NCBI GenBank assembly: GCA_045537235.1
Contig: JAZSPB010000033.1
Location: 41,338 to 105,337, forward strand
Direction: 5' to 3'
From: RGIG8775 sp045537235
GTDB lineage: Bacteria; Bacillota; Clostridia; Oscillospirales; CAG-272
Length of the DNA stretch: 64,000 bases
This document shows, piece by piece, positions 52,455 to 60,912 of this stretch. The notes beneath the pieces were generated by a model that made no database searches, had not been told where the DNA came from, and saw only the letters and a list, made by a program, of their open reading frames with translations. A program made the position numbers and the translations under genes. The first letter of the stretch is position 1. Every line of letters starts with the position of its first letter.

Positions 52455-55146
52455 TCCGTATTGGTTGCTTCTGCTGATCCCTTTGGCGATCGGTGTGTTG
52501 ATTCCTTACTTCATCGCCATAAGAAAGGACAACAAGAGCAAAAGCGTTATTGCCTCTTTGATCATTCACGTTGTGATCCTTCTCCTCGTCTGTCTTTCGG
52601 TTGCCGGAACGGTTATCACTACGGTCATGACCGAAACTCATGTGTATGTGGTGGCAGATGTTTCCTATTCCGCCAATCGGAGCTTGGATGAGGTGGATGA
52701 ATACATTCTTTCAATTCAAGATTCTCTTCCGCGAAATTCCAAGCTGGGTGTGATCTGTTTTGGTAAGGATTATGTTTTGCATACCGAGCTTGGTGCAGAG
52801 TTGACCAGTGTCAAGGATGCGAAAGTCAACGATTCGGCCACCGATATTGCATCAGCACTCGAATATGCGGGGACTCTCTTCGAAGAGGACGTCCTCAAGC
52901 GCGTAGTGCTGTTGACTGACGGACGTGAGACTGTCAGCGACGATGTGTCCGGTATGGTTGCCGCAGTGGAGCGGTTGGTGGCACAGGATATCGCCATTGA
53001 TGCGATCTATCTTGACAGCAACTTGGCGGAAGACATTCAAGAGGTTCAGTTGACCGGAGTGGACTTTGTCCCCGCGACCTATTTGAACCACGAAACGACT
53101 GCCGATACACTGATCCAATCCAATACGGATACACGCGGTGTGGTTTCTATCTACAAGGACGGAGAGAAACTGGCGGATCGCGCGGTGGAGCTGACGAAGG
53201 GTTATAATATCGTCAACTTTGATTTGCCTACGGTTGCTTCAGGAAGCTTCCTTTATGAGGTTCGTGTTGCGGTAGAGGGCGATACCTCCGCGTACAATAA
53301 CAGCTATTCCTTCACGCAGACCGTGACCTCCACGGTAAATGCATTATTGGTTACCTCTCAGATCGGTGATATTTCCGCCGCAGAAAGGTTGTTCGGTGAC
53401 AATGCCAAGATCGACGTGATGTTTGTTCCCACCGATCACAGAGACTTTTCCAAGGCGCAAGAAATGTTTGCCAACAGTGAAAATGTGCGGATCGATCCCG
53501 ATTCCAAAAATGTTCCTTGCAGCGTCGAGGAGCTTTGCCAATATGATGAGTTGGTGATCGCCAACATCGATATTCGTGAACTCAACAATGTTTCCGCCTT
53601 TGTGGAAAGCATAGAGACGGTCGTTTCGCAATACGGCAAGAGTCTTGTGACGGTTGGGGATATCAAAATTCAGAACAAGACAGATGAGACGTTGGAGAGC
53701 TTGGAAAATATGTTGCCGGTGAAATTCGGCAACAGTGCCCAAGATCCCAAGCTGTTTACCATCGTGATCGACGTTTCTCGCAGTATGTACACCGCTTCCC
53801 GTTTTGCTGTGGCAAAGCAGGCAGCGATCCATCTGCTGAATCTGCTTAATGATGAGGATGATGTGGTCGTTGTTACCTTTGCAGGCGATATCAAGATCAT
53901 TCAGCCTGTCACCAAGGCGGTCAATCGCGAGGATATTGCCAAGACCATTAATGCCCTCACTCCCAGTCAGGGAACTTCCATCGGCGGTGGTCTCGCGGCG
54001 GCACTCAATCATATTATCAAACTGGAAAATGACCAAAAGCAGGTCATGTTGATCAGTGACGGAATGAATTATACCGCCGAGATCGTTGAGATCGAAAACA
54101 AGGAAATGAATCCCGTTGAGGTTGCGCAGTATATGTACGCCAACGGAATCCATGTTTCGACAATGAATCCGTATAATGATGAAAATGTCGGTGTTACCAT
54201 GCTCCAAAATCTTGCCAAGGCAGGCGACGGCGAATATTACTACATCAAAAATGAGGGCGCACTTGCCGAGCTTGTTTTGTCGGAGATCGCTGACGATGTG
54301 ACTGAATCGGTGATCGAAAAAGAGTCGCTGGTGCATATAAAGAGACCTAAAGACGGAGTTATGAACGGTGTTTCGTATTTGCCGTCGGTTCTCGGATATG
54401 TGCACAGTAAAGCCAAGATAAGTGCTCAAACGGTTTTGACCGTTGACTATGAGAAGGCAAGCGGAGATGTGGTTGAGATACCGCTGTATGCCTATTGGAA
54501 GTACGGAAACGGTCGCGTGGTTTCTTTCACAGGAGCGATTTCGGGTGTCTGGGCGGAGAACTGGCAGGGAACTGCGGGACAAGGCTTCTTGCAGAATGTG
54601 CTTGAAACCAATGTCCCCGAAGAAAAGATCGACTATCCCTATACGCTGAATGTCGAATATGACGGAATCTATTCTACTGTGGAGATCATTCCCGCCGTGC
54701 TGAATCCTTATGCAACCGTTGATGTAACGGTCACGCACCCCGGCGGCACGTCGGTCACCGAGCGACTTACCTTTGATGCGTCTCGCTATTTCTACCGATT
54801 TGAGGCGCCTTTAACGGGGCAGTATGGCATCAGTGTGACGTATACCTCGGAGTCCGGCTCGTTTACTTCGGTTTCCAATTTCAATATTTCTTATTCTCCC
54901 GAGTATGACAGCTTTGCTAATTTTGATGCGTCCACCTTGCACGCGGCGATCCGTCATCGCGGAACAGTCAATGAGGGTCAGCTTCCCGATCTTTCGGGCA
55001 ATGACGCGCGTGTGGCTACCTATCGCCTCACGTTCACCGTCCCCTTCATGATCGCAGCCGTTGTGCTGTATGTGTTGGACATCATAATCAGAAAACTGAA
55101 ATGGAGCGACATCAGAAGTTTGTTCAAAAGCTCGGTTGCCAAATAA
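52432..55146 (+). CDS. Membrane protein with two vWA-type domains (BatA/B-like)
   Basis: 904 residues from the ATG at 52432, which overlaps the previous gene by 23 bases; the ATG at 52408 is deeper inside it. Two membrane segments (PYWLLLLIPLAIGVLIPYFI; VIASLIIHVVILLLVCLSVAG). The first vWA-like domain has a degenerate site (VADVSYSAN, D76). A beta domain and GATase-like region (~250-420) are followed by a second vWA domain with a complete MIDAS (D447-V-S-R-S, GTSIGGGL, LISDGMN). C-terminal beta domains and a final membrane segment (FMIAAVVLYVLDIII) follow. It partners the preceding BatA-like protein in a MoxR-dependent complex. The stop overlaps an ATG of the next frame (TAATG). Confidence 0.9.
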   Translation: MKNISFDNPYWLLLLIPLAIGVLIPYFIAIRKDNKSKSVIASLIIHVVILLLVCLSVAGTVITTVMTETHVYVVADVSYSANRSLDEVDEYILSIQDSLPRNSKLGVICFGKDYVLHTELGAELTSVKDAKVNDSATDIASALEYAGTLFEEDVLKRVVLLTDGRETVSDDVSGMVAAVERLVAQDIAIDAIYLDSNLAEDIQEVQLTGVDFVPATYLNHETTADTLIQSNTDTRGVVSIYKDGEKLADRAVELTKGYNIVNFDLPTVASGSFLYEVRVAVEGDTSAYNNSYSFTQTVTSTVNALLVTSQIGDISAAERLFGDNAKIDVMFVPTDHRDFSKAQEMFANSENVRIDPDSKNVPCSVEELCQYDELVIANIDIRELNNVSAFVESIETVVSQYGKSLVTVGDIKIQNKTDETLESLENMLPVKFGNSAQDPKLFTIVIDVSRSMYTASRFAVAKQAAIHLLNLLNDEDDVVVVTFAGDIKIIQPVTKAVNREDIAKTINALTPSQGTSIGGGLAAALNHIIKLENDQKQVMLISDGMNYTAEIVEIENKEMNPVEVAQYMYANGIHVSTMNPYNDENVGVTMLQNLAKAGDGEYYYIKNEGALAELVLSEIADDVTESVIEKESLVHIKRPKDGVMNGVSYLPSVLGYVHSKAKISAQTVLTVDYEKASGDVVEIPLYAYWKYGNGRVVSFTGAISGVWAENWQGTAGQGFLQNVLETNVPEEKIDYPYTLNVEYDGIYSTVEIIPAVLNPYATVDVTVTHPGGTSVTERLTFDASRYFYRFEAPLTGQYGISVTYTSESGSFTSVSNFNISYSPEYDSFANFDASTLHAAIRHRGTVNEGQLPDLSGNDARVATYRLTFTVPFMIAAVVLYVLDIIIRKLKWSDIRSLFKSSVAK

Positions 55147-55202
55147 TGTGCGACCGAAAAAAGTCGAACAGCAACGATCCTGTGATCGAACATAAGAAAG
55201 AA

Positions 55203-57374
55203 ATGGTTAGAACATATATGAAGAATATTTTACCGATCCTTTTGGCCATCTTGCTCCTGCTTTCGATGGTTGGTTGCGGTGAGTACAACCCCGCGTTGGA
55301 AGGTCCGGGCAAAGAAACGGATGGCGTGGATTCCGAAAAAGAACCCGACTCTTCAGAGGATCTGAAGAACGATCCCGATGCCTTCACCGTCTCCATACGC
55401 TATGACGGAAAACCGTATATTCCCAAAGCCAAGGATGAGATGAAGGCACAGTGGACCGATGGTTTTTCCTTCCACACTGCCGATTTTGCGGACGATGGCA
55501 TTGCTCGCGTTTCGGGGCTGGACGGAGACTACCAAGTGACCTTGCGCGGCTTGCCGGAAGGATATTTGTACAACCCCAATGCGTACGTTGCCACTAACAA
55601 TCAAAAAAATATTATTATCGATATTTACAAGCCGATCCGAACTTCAGGCTACGGTACAGGCCCTTTTGATTGCATCAATATCAAAAAAACGGGTGTTTAC
55701 CGAGTGGAGCTGACCAGTGCCGAGCATAAGGTATTTTTCCAGTATGCTCCCAGCGCGAGCGGAACCTATTCTGTGGAGTCATGGTTGAGTACTGCCGAAG
55801 GAAACTACAATCCCATGGTTGATGTCTATACGGGATCTGTGGCATATAAGACCTTTGCATATACTCTCAATGACGGCGGCTTTTCGGCCGGTTATACCCA
55901 GAATTTTAAGCATATCGTAGAGATCGCGGATGAGCAGATCAGTGACGGCGGACAGGCTGTGTTCACCTTTGCTGTTCATGCCGATTCCAAAAACGGTGTG
56001 TATCCCGTCTATGTGGACATTGCCGTTCAACTCAACGGTTCCTTTTCCTTGGGGCTTGGCAATTCGGAGATGATCATTCCTACGGAGGAGTTCTTCCAAA
56101 CACCGGAGTATCATGCCGGTGAGTACACCTTTACATGGGCGGAGACCTCAACAAAAGGCGTAGAAGGTCGTTTTGAATATAACGGTGATATGTTTGCCCT
56201 TTGGGAGAAGGGAACGGGAATGCCTATGAACCGTCCCGACGGCAGTGCGCAAGGAAACACACTTGCCGAACGTCTGAAAGGCTTCTATCAACTGAAATAT
56301 ACCAATTTGGATACATCCATTCTTCGCGAGATCGAGTTTTCCCCTGTTTCTATCGGTGCTGTCAAGGGCACAGTTCTGATCAAGGACTATTTGTTGACCT
56401 ACGATGCAGACGGAAATGCGATCAAAAGCCATGTGCCGAAATATCAAGGCACCTACAGTTATGAAGCGAAGGATGATGACAGTGATGCAACAACACCCGA
56501 GATCGTTCAATTGACATATAAGTCAGGGGATGAGATCGATTATGCCGCTTTTACCGTAACGAAGAGCGGAACCGTGACCTATGGTAAAGGGGACGGTTAC
56601 TATCACCTTTGCGACAAGGAAAACGGCACATATGGCGCGATCTTGTATGCCAAGATCGACCAGCCCCACCGCTTTACCGATGCGGATTTCACTCATATTG
56701 AGGATCCGGGAAATAAATCCTTGACCATTTACGGAACGGAAAATCACAAGCTGTTTATTCAAGGTCTTCTTGCCTTGCTGATTGATCAGCCGGGAGACGC
56801 CGGTATGTATTTCTGCTTGCCGGAATGTCCGTGTATGGAAGCGCACACCTGTAAAGCGGGCGAGTGTGAAAATCCGTGTGAAAAACTTGATATTTGTATT
56901 GGTGTATGCGGAGAGTCCTGCCCTGATTGCCTTGAGGATTGCAGAAATTTGCCTGACTGGATCATGGAGCAAATCTACTACTGCCATCCGCAGTGCGGTT
57001 GCGCTGAGAAGGCGAACCATCAAGGCTTTTGTGAGGATTCCTGCGAGGATTGTACCGAGTTTTGTCGAACGATGCCCGATGCTTTGAAAAAGCAGTATGA
57101 TGAGGAAACCTTGACGGGTTATCGGTTCTTTATGACCCCCAACCGAGGAAATGTATATGCCCCCATAGGGCTTGCCGGATATGCTTCTTATACCAATTCC
57201 GACGGTGTATATGCCGTGACGGAAGAGGTGCGGCACTTCCTGCAAGGCTTTAGCGTGTCCCAGCGGTATTTTGCCGATGGGCAGGGTTGGGTAGAGTCCA
57301 ATCCCACTGTGAAGGTAGACGCAACGGAGAACGATCAATGGCTGTTCGCTTGCGGCTACTATGTGAGAAAGTGA
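55203..57374 (+). CDS. Cysteine-rich lipoprotein with a 'DGYYH' module
   Basis: 723 residues from the ATG at 55203; alternatives are 55146 (TAATG overlap with the vWA gene) and 55218 (MKNILPILLA). No start has a good ribosome site. Lipobox SMVG-C. Residues ~55-135 form a CnaB-like beta domain (VSGLDGDYQVTLRGLPEGYLY). A PPC-like domain (~145-290) and a beta domain (~300-440) follow. The DGYYH module starts at ~457 (GDGYYHLCDKENG ... LYAKI). It is interrupted by about 90 residues holding 18 cysteines (CLPECPCMEAHTC, CGESCPDCLEDC, CEDSCEDCTEFC; bases ~56813-57070). It resumes with VYAVTEEVRHFLQ and ends NDQWLFACGYYVRK. Last gene of the MoxR operon or starting a new one. Function unknown; disulfides or metal binding likely. 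Confidence 0.8.
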   Translation: MVRTYMKNILPILLAILLLLSMVGCGEYNPALEGPGKETDGVDSEKEPDSSEDLKNDPDAFTVSIRYDGKPYIPKAKDEMKAQWTDGFSFHTADFADDGIARVSGLDGDYQVTLRGLPEGYLYNPNAYVATNNQKNIIIDIYKPIRTSGYGTGPFDCINIKKTGVYRVELTSAEHKVFFQYAPSASGTYSVESWLSTAEGNYNPMVDVYTGSVAYKTFAYTLNDGGFSAGYTQNFKHIVEIADEQISDGGQAVFTFAVHADSKNGVYPVYVDIAVQLNGSFSLGLGNSEMIIPTEEFFQTPEYHAGEYTFTWAETSTKGVEGRFEYNGDMFALWEKGTGMPMNRPDGSAQGNTLAERLKGFYQLKYTNLDTSILREIEFSPVSIGAVKGTVLIKDYLLTYDADGNAIKSHVPKYQGTYSYEAKDDDSDATTPEIVQLTYKSGDEIDYAAFTVTKSGTVTYGKGDGYYHLCDKENGTYGAILYAKIDQPHRFTDADFTHIEDPGNKSLTIYGTENHKLFIQGLLALLIDQPGDAGMYFCLPECPCMEAHTCKAGECENPCEKLDICIGVCGESCPDCLEDCRNLPDWIMEQIYYCHPQCGCAEKANHQGFCEDSCEDCTEFCRTMPDALKKQYDEETLTGYRFFMTPNRGNVYAPIGLAGYASYTNSDGVYAVTEEVRHFLQGFSVSQRYFADGQGWVESNPTVKVDATENDQWLFACGYYVRK

Positions 57375-57475
57375 AATTTTGAGATTTCTCCCCACTCCGA
57401 GAGGGTATCTCGGTCTGACTACTTTTGATTTCAAAGAAATTTGAAATAAAAATTATTTTAAGGAGGCTCTTTATT

Positions 57476-60400
57476 ATGAAGAGACATATCGCTCTGTTGG
57501 TATGTATCTTGCTGATTGTAACGATGGCATTCGTTGCTTGCGGCAAGGGCGATGTTGACGAAACAACCGGCGAAACTTCCGGCGAAAACATCAATACACA
57601 CCGGCACACATTTGGTGATGTATGGTCTATGGACGAGACCAATCACTGGCACGCAGCAACCTGCACGGATGGCGAAGATTGCACATCTGCCAAGGTTTCT
57701 GTAACGGCACATACGGATGCCGACAAAAATAGCGTCTGCGACACTTGCGGTTATGATTACGGTCATGTCCACACTTATGCAACCGAGCTTTCCTCCGATG
57801 AGACCGGTCACTGGTACGCGGTTACCTGTGAGTGCTCCATCGATGTGAAGGATAAGGCTTCTCATGCCGACGCTAACAATGACGGTACTTGTGATGTTTG
57901 CGCATACAATGGCGGTCACGAGCATACCTACGTTACGGATGCATGGGCAACCGATGCAGACAATCACTGGCACGCAGCGTCCTGCGGACACAGCGTGATC
58001 GAGGATTCCGAGGCTCACGACTTTGATGATATGGGTCTTTGCGAGGTTTGCGGTTATCTGAAGGGCGAGACCATCGCTGTTGATAAGGCAGTGGAGATGG
58101 GTGAGTTCTATGCAAGCCTTGTCAATGGCGGAAATATCTTCTTCGAGAGAGACGAATGGGGCTCCAAGACTCAAGAATCCATTGACTTTGTTCTCGGTAA
58201 CGGCAATGCCAATTGGAGCGTAAAAGACCTCACCTACGGTGGTCAGACCAACTACTATTACAGCCTTTACAAGAATACTATTTTCGGTGTTGTAGAGTCT
58301 GTGAACGAAGACGGCTCCGTTAATTTGGAGAAGGCTTATGAGCCTTCCAGCGCACTGGTGAACGGTTATTTGTTCGCAAATGTGTTTGGTTGGGACGGTG
58401 CAGAAGAAGATGCTTACTATGGCACCACCAATTTGGTTGTTGGTTTGTACGAGGCAGCAAAGAAGAGTGCAACCCTGGAAGAGTGCATTATCATTGCCGA
58501 TGGCAAGAATGTGTATACCTTCTCCTTCACTCGTCCTGTAATCGACTGGGAGGGCAATGCCTCTCTCTATGTTATCAGTGTGTCCTTCACCCTGAGCGAT
58601 GAGTATACCTATGAGACGGTTTCCGTTTCTTCTGCCAAGTATGCGGCAGCAGCAGATGATGAGACAGCAGAGAATGTAACCTACCACACCACAACTCTCC
58701 TTCCCACCACGGTTTATAATTATAATGTTACCCAGACCGTAGGCGAACGCACTCAGACTCCCAAGTACGAGGCTGAAAAGGTTCTTATGACCGACTTCAA
58801 GTTGGTAGATGCCAATGGCAATGAGATAAAGGATACCATCAAGGCAGAGGCAGGTTCTTACCTGAGCTTTACGGTTGTTCCCGTATCTCCCGAGTCTGCA
58901 AATCTTGCACTGGATTCTATCGAGTGTGAGGCCGATTCTATTTATCCCATGTACTGGGGCGGCGAGCTTTCCTTCTCGGTAGGAGGCACCGGAAACTACA
59001 CATTAACGGTTAAGAGCGCTCTTGTGACCAAGACCTACACGGTTGAGGTTTCCCCCGCATCGGTAACCGAGATTTGGGCTACCGTTAACGATGGTGGTAT
59101 CTTCATGGATAAGGACAGCCACACCGCTTATGTTGATGCTGACGGCGCAGCCAGTGTTATTTTCAGCGCAGGCGTGAATGCTTATGCAAATGCAGGCTTC
59201 ACCGCATCTCTTCCCGCAGGTGAGACAGGTGCAACTCTTACCGACAACGGTGACGGTACCTACACTCTGAACGCAACCTCTACGGGTAACTGGGTAGTCA
59301 CTCTGACCTCCACCGAGAATCCCGCAGTTTCTTGCACGCTGGACATCACTGTTACCACTCCTTCCGGCTCCGGCGATGAGGATGATGACAACGGTTTGGA
59401 CGGTGTCTACAATGTTGATTTCTATGGAACCATTCTTTACGTTCTTACCTTCGATAACGGTTCGTTGACAATCGAGGATAACAATAATGGTGTTTACAAC
59501 GGAACCTTTACCTATACCGGCACCCCCGAAGTGGGCGTGACTGTCTTTAATGCAGACGGTACAGTAAGTGACATCATCATTTCTATGGATATGGGCGGCA
59601 ATTACACCTTCCAGTGCGGTGCTCTGATGATGGCACAGCCCCTGGTTAAGGTTGGCGGCGGCTCTGATGAAGAAGGCGGCTTGAACGGTACATACAATGT
59701 TAACTGGATCATGGACGGTATGTATGTTCTTACCTTCGAAAACGGAACTTTGACTGTCGAGGATAATAACATGGGTACATACAGTGGTACCTATACCTAT
59801 ATCGGAACTCCCGAAAGTGGAATGACGATCTTCAATGCTGACGGAACGGAAAGCGATATGATCATTTCCATGGACTTGGCTGGCAACTACACTTTCCAGT
59901 GCATGGGAATGATGATGGCTCAGCCTCTTGTTAAGGTTGGCGGCGGTTCTAATGATGAGGAAGGCGGCTTGAACGGTACATACAATGTTAACTGGGTCAT
60001 GAACGGTATGTATGTTCTTACCTTCGACAACGGAATTTTGACGGTCGAGGATAATAACATGGGAACTTACAGCGGTACCTATACCTATGCCGGAACCCCC
60101 GAAAGCGGAATGACGATCTTCAATGCTGACGGAACGGAAAGCGATATGATCATTTCCATGGACTTGGGTGGCAACTACACCTTCCAGTGTGCGGGAATGA
60201 TGATGGCCCAGCCTCTTGTTAAGGTTGATGGCGGCTCCGAGGGCGGCGATGCAGATGTGAATTCTGCGATTCAGGCCGTTGACTGGGAATACAACTATGG
60301 TGAGTATCAGTTGTACTTCTTTGGCGAGCCTTACCTTTATGACGGCACGATCGGAAACTGGGGCGATTACATTGACTTCACCTATGAGGTTGATGGCAAT

Positions 60401-60541
60401 AATATCGTAATCACCTTTATCGAGGCTTATGAAGGAGCTCTCGCAGGTGCAACTCTTGTTTACGACTCTGTAAGCGAGACCATTATCGCTACTACGGCAA
60501 CCGGAGAGATGGTATTCACTCAGGTTTCCGGCTGGTGGTAA
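57476..60541 (+). CDS. Repeat-rich lipoprotein: His/Cys repeats plus three 96-residue tandem repeats
   Basis: 1021 residues from the ATG at 57476 (aaggagg upstream; the earlier ATG at 57425 lacks one). Lipobox FVA-C22. Residues ~40-200 carry three repeats of form H-x-H-x...D..HW(H/Y)AxxC...C, then H.D...DG.CD.CGY (NHWHAATC, GHWYAVTC, NHWHAASC), which may bind metal. A mixed domain follows (~205-440), then Ig-like or Big-type beta domains (~445-635, ending LDITVTT). Three tandem repeats of 95-96 residues start at 640, 735 and 831 (GLNGTYNVNW, TFNADGTESDMIISMD, MMMAQPLVKV), followed by a C-terminal copy-like fold to the end. Repeats 2 and 3 are nearly identical. Surface binding or scaffold protein is likely; no catalytic motif is seen. 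Confidence 0.82.
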   Translation: MKRHIALLVCILLIVTMAFVACGKGDVDETTGETSGENINTHRHTFGDVWSMDETNHWHAATCTDGEDCTSAKVSVTAHTDADKNSVCDTCGYDYGHVHTYATELSSDETGHWYAVTCECSIDVKDKASHADANNDGTCDVCAYNGGHEHTYVTDAWATDADNHWHAASCGHSVIEDSEAHDFDDMGLCEVCGYLKGETIAVDKAVEMGEFYASLVNGGNIFFERDEWGSKTQESIDFVLGNGNANWSVKDLTYGGQTNYYYSLYKNTIFGVVESVNEDGSVNLEKAYEPSSALVNGYLFANVFGWDGAEEDAYYGTTNLVVGLYEAAKKSATLEECIIIADGKNVYTFSFTRPVIDWEGNASLYVISVSFTLSDEYTYETVSVSSAKYAAAADDETAENVTYHTTTLLPTTVYNYNVTQTVGERTQTPKYEAEKVLMTDFKLVDANGNEIKDTIKAEAGSYLSFTVVPVSPESANLALDSIECEADSIYPMYWGGELSFSVGGTGNYTLTVKSALVTKTYTVEVSPASVTEIWATVNDGGIFMDKDSHTAYVDADGAASVIFSAGVNAYANAGFTASLPAGETGATLTDNGDGTYTLNATSTGNWVVTLTSTENPAVSCTLDITVTTPSGSGDEDDDNGLDGVYNVDFYGTILYVLTFDNGSLTIEDNNNGVYNGTFTYTGTPEVGVTVFNADGTVSDIIISMDMGGNYTFQCGALMMAQPLVKVGGGSDEEGGLNGTYNVNWIMDGMYVLTFENGTLTVEDNNMGTYSGTYTYIGTPESGMTIFNADGTESDMIISMDLAGNYTFQCMGMMMAQPLVKVGGGSNDEEGGLNGTYNVNWVMNGMYVLTFDNGILTVEDNNMGTYSGTYTYAGTPESGMTIFNADGTESDMIISMDLGGNYTFQCAGMMMAQPLVKVDGGSEGGDADVNSAIQAVDWEYNYGEYQLYFFGEPYLYDGTIGNWGDYIDFTYEVDGNNIVITFIEAYEGALAGATLVYDSVSETIIATTATGEMVFTQVSGWW
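59393..60253 (+). repeat. Three in-frame tandem repeats of about 288 bases
   Basis: Units begin at 59393 (285 bases), 59678 (288) and 59966 (288). Units 2 and 3 differ by only a few residues in 96 while unit 1 is more diverged, so the last duplication is recent. Each ends in a Gly/Ser/Asp/Glu linker. Confidence 0.9.
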
Positions 60542-60570
60542 TTCCATCGATTTCTAAAATATAAGCTAAA

Positions 60571-60597
60571 GACCGAGGGGGAAACTCCTCGGTTTTT
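60571..60597 (+). terminator. Terminator after the repeat-rich lipoprotein
   Basis: Stem ACCGAGG/CCTCGGT (60572-60578, 60587-60593) with an 8-base loop, followed by five T residues. Confidence 0.85.
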
Positions 60598-60605
60598 AGT
60601 TTGAC

Positions 60606-60818
60606 CGCCTGCGGGCGGGGGAGATCGCTTTTTGAAGAAAAGCACACTTTCTTCGAAAGTGCGCAAAAACTTTTCTATTGTGCCCTTGCAAAATTAGAGC
60701 GAACATACTGCCCCCCCTTGAGGGATTGCTATGTTCGCACCAACTGCAAAAGGGCACAATAGAAAAGTTTTTTGCGGAGCTTTTTTTCAAAAAAGCGACC
60801 TCTCCGCCCGCAGGCGGC
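60606..60818. repeat. Long intergenic palindrome, copy B (complete)
   Basis: An imperfect inverted repeat of about 213 bases. The outer ends are CGCCTGCGGGCGG and CCGCCCGCAGGCGG. Next come TCGCTTTTT...GCAAAAA and TTTTTGCGGAGC...AAAAAGCGA, then CTATTGTGCCCTT with AAGGGCACAATAG. The centre is a GCGAACATA/TATGTTCGC stem (60699-60707, 60730-60738). Half copies lie at 9524-9612 and 63832-63930. Non-coding. Confidence 0.8.
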
Positions 60819-60848
60819 TGTTTCTTTGTAAAAATTCCATTTAAAGAC

Positions 60849-60877
60849 TTGCATTGTGCGATGGTTTGTGGTAAAAT
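60849..60877 (+). promoter_or_regulatory. Promoter of the 433-residue lipoprotein
   Basis: TTGCAT (60849-60854), 17-base spacer, TAAAAT (60872-60877) with TGG before it, 36 bases before the ATG. Confidence 0.7.
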
Positions 60878-60912
60878 GAATTGTTCAAATGAAATTTTTT
60901 TGGAGGAACAGT

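Larger units (their letters stand above)
60542..60912. other. Gene-free interval of 371 bases
   Basis: Contains the terminator (60571-60597), the long palindrome (60606-60818) and the next promoter (60849-60877). ORFs in the palindrome are artefacts of the repeat. Confidence 0.75.

Noticed and set aside
57425..57475. Upstream start of the repeat-rich lipoprotein
   Set aside because: It lacks a ribosome site and would place a charged segment before the signal peptide; aggagg precedes the ATG at 57476.
59393..60253. CRISPR-like array
   Set aside because: The repeats are 288 bases, in frame, without spacers, and encode a protein domain.
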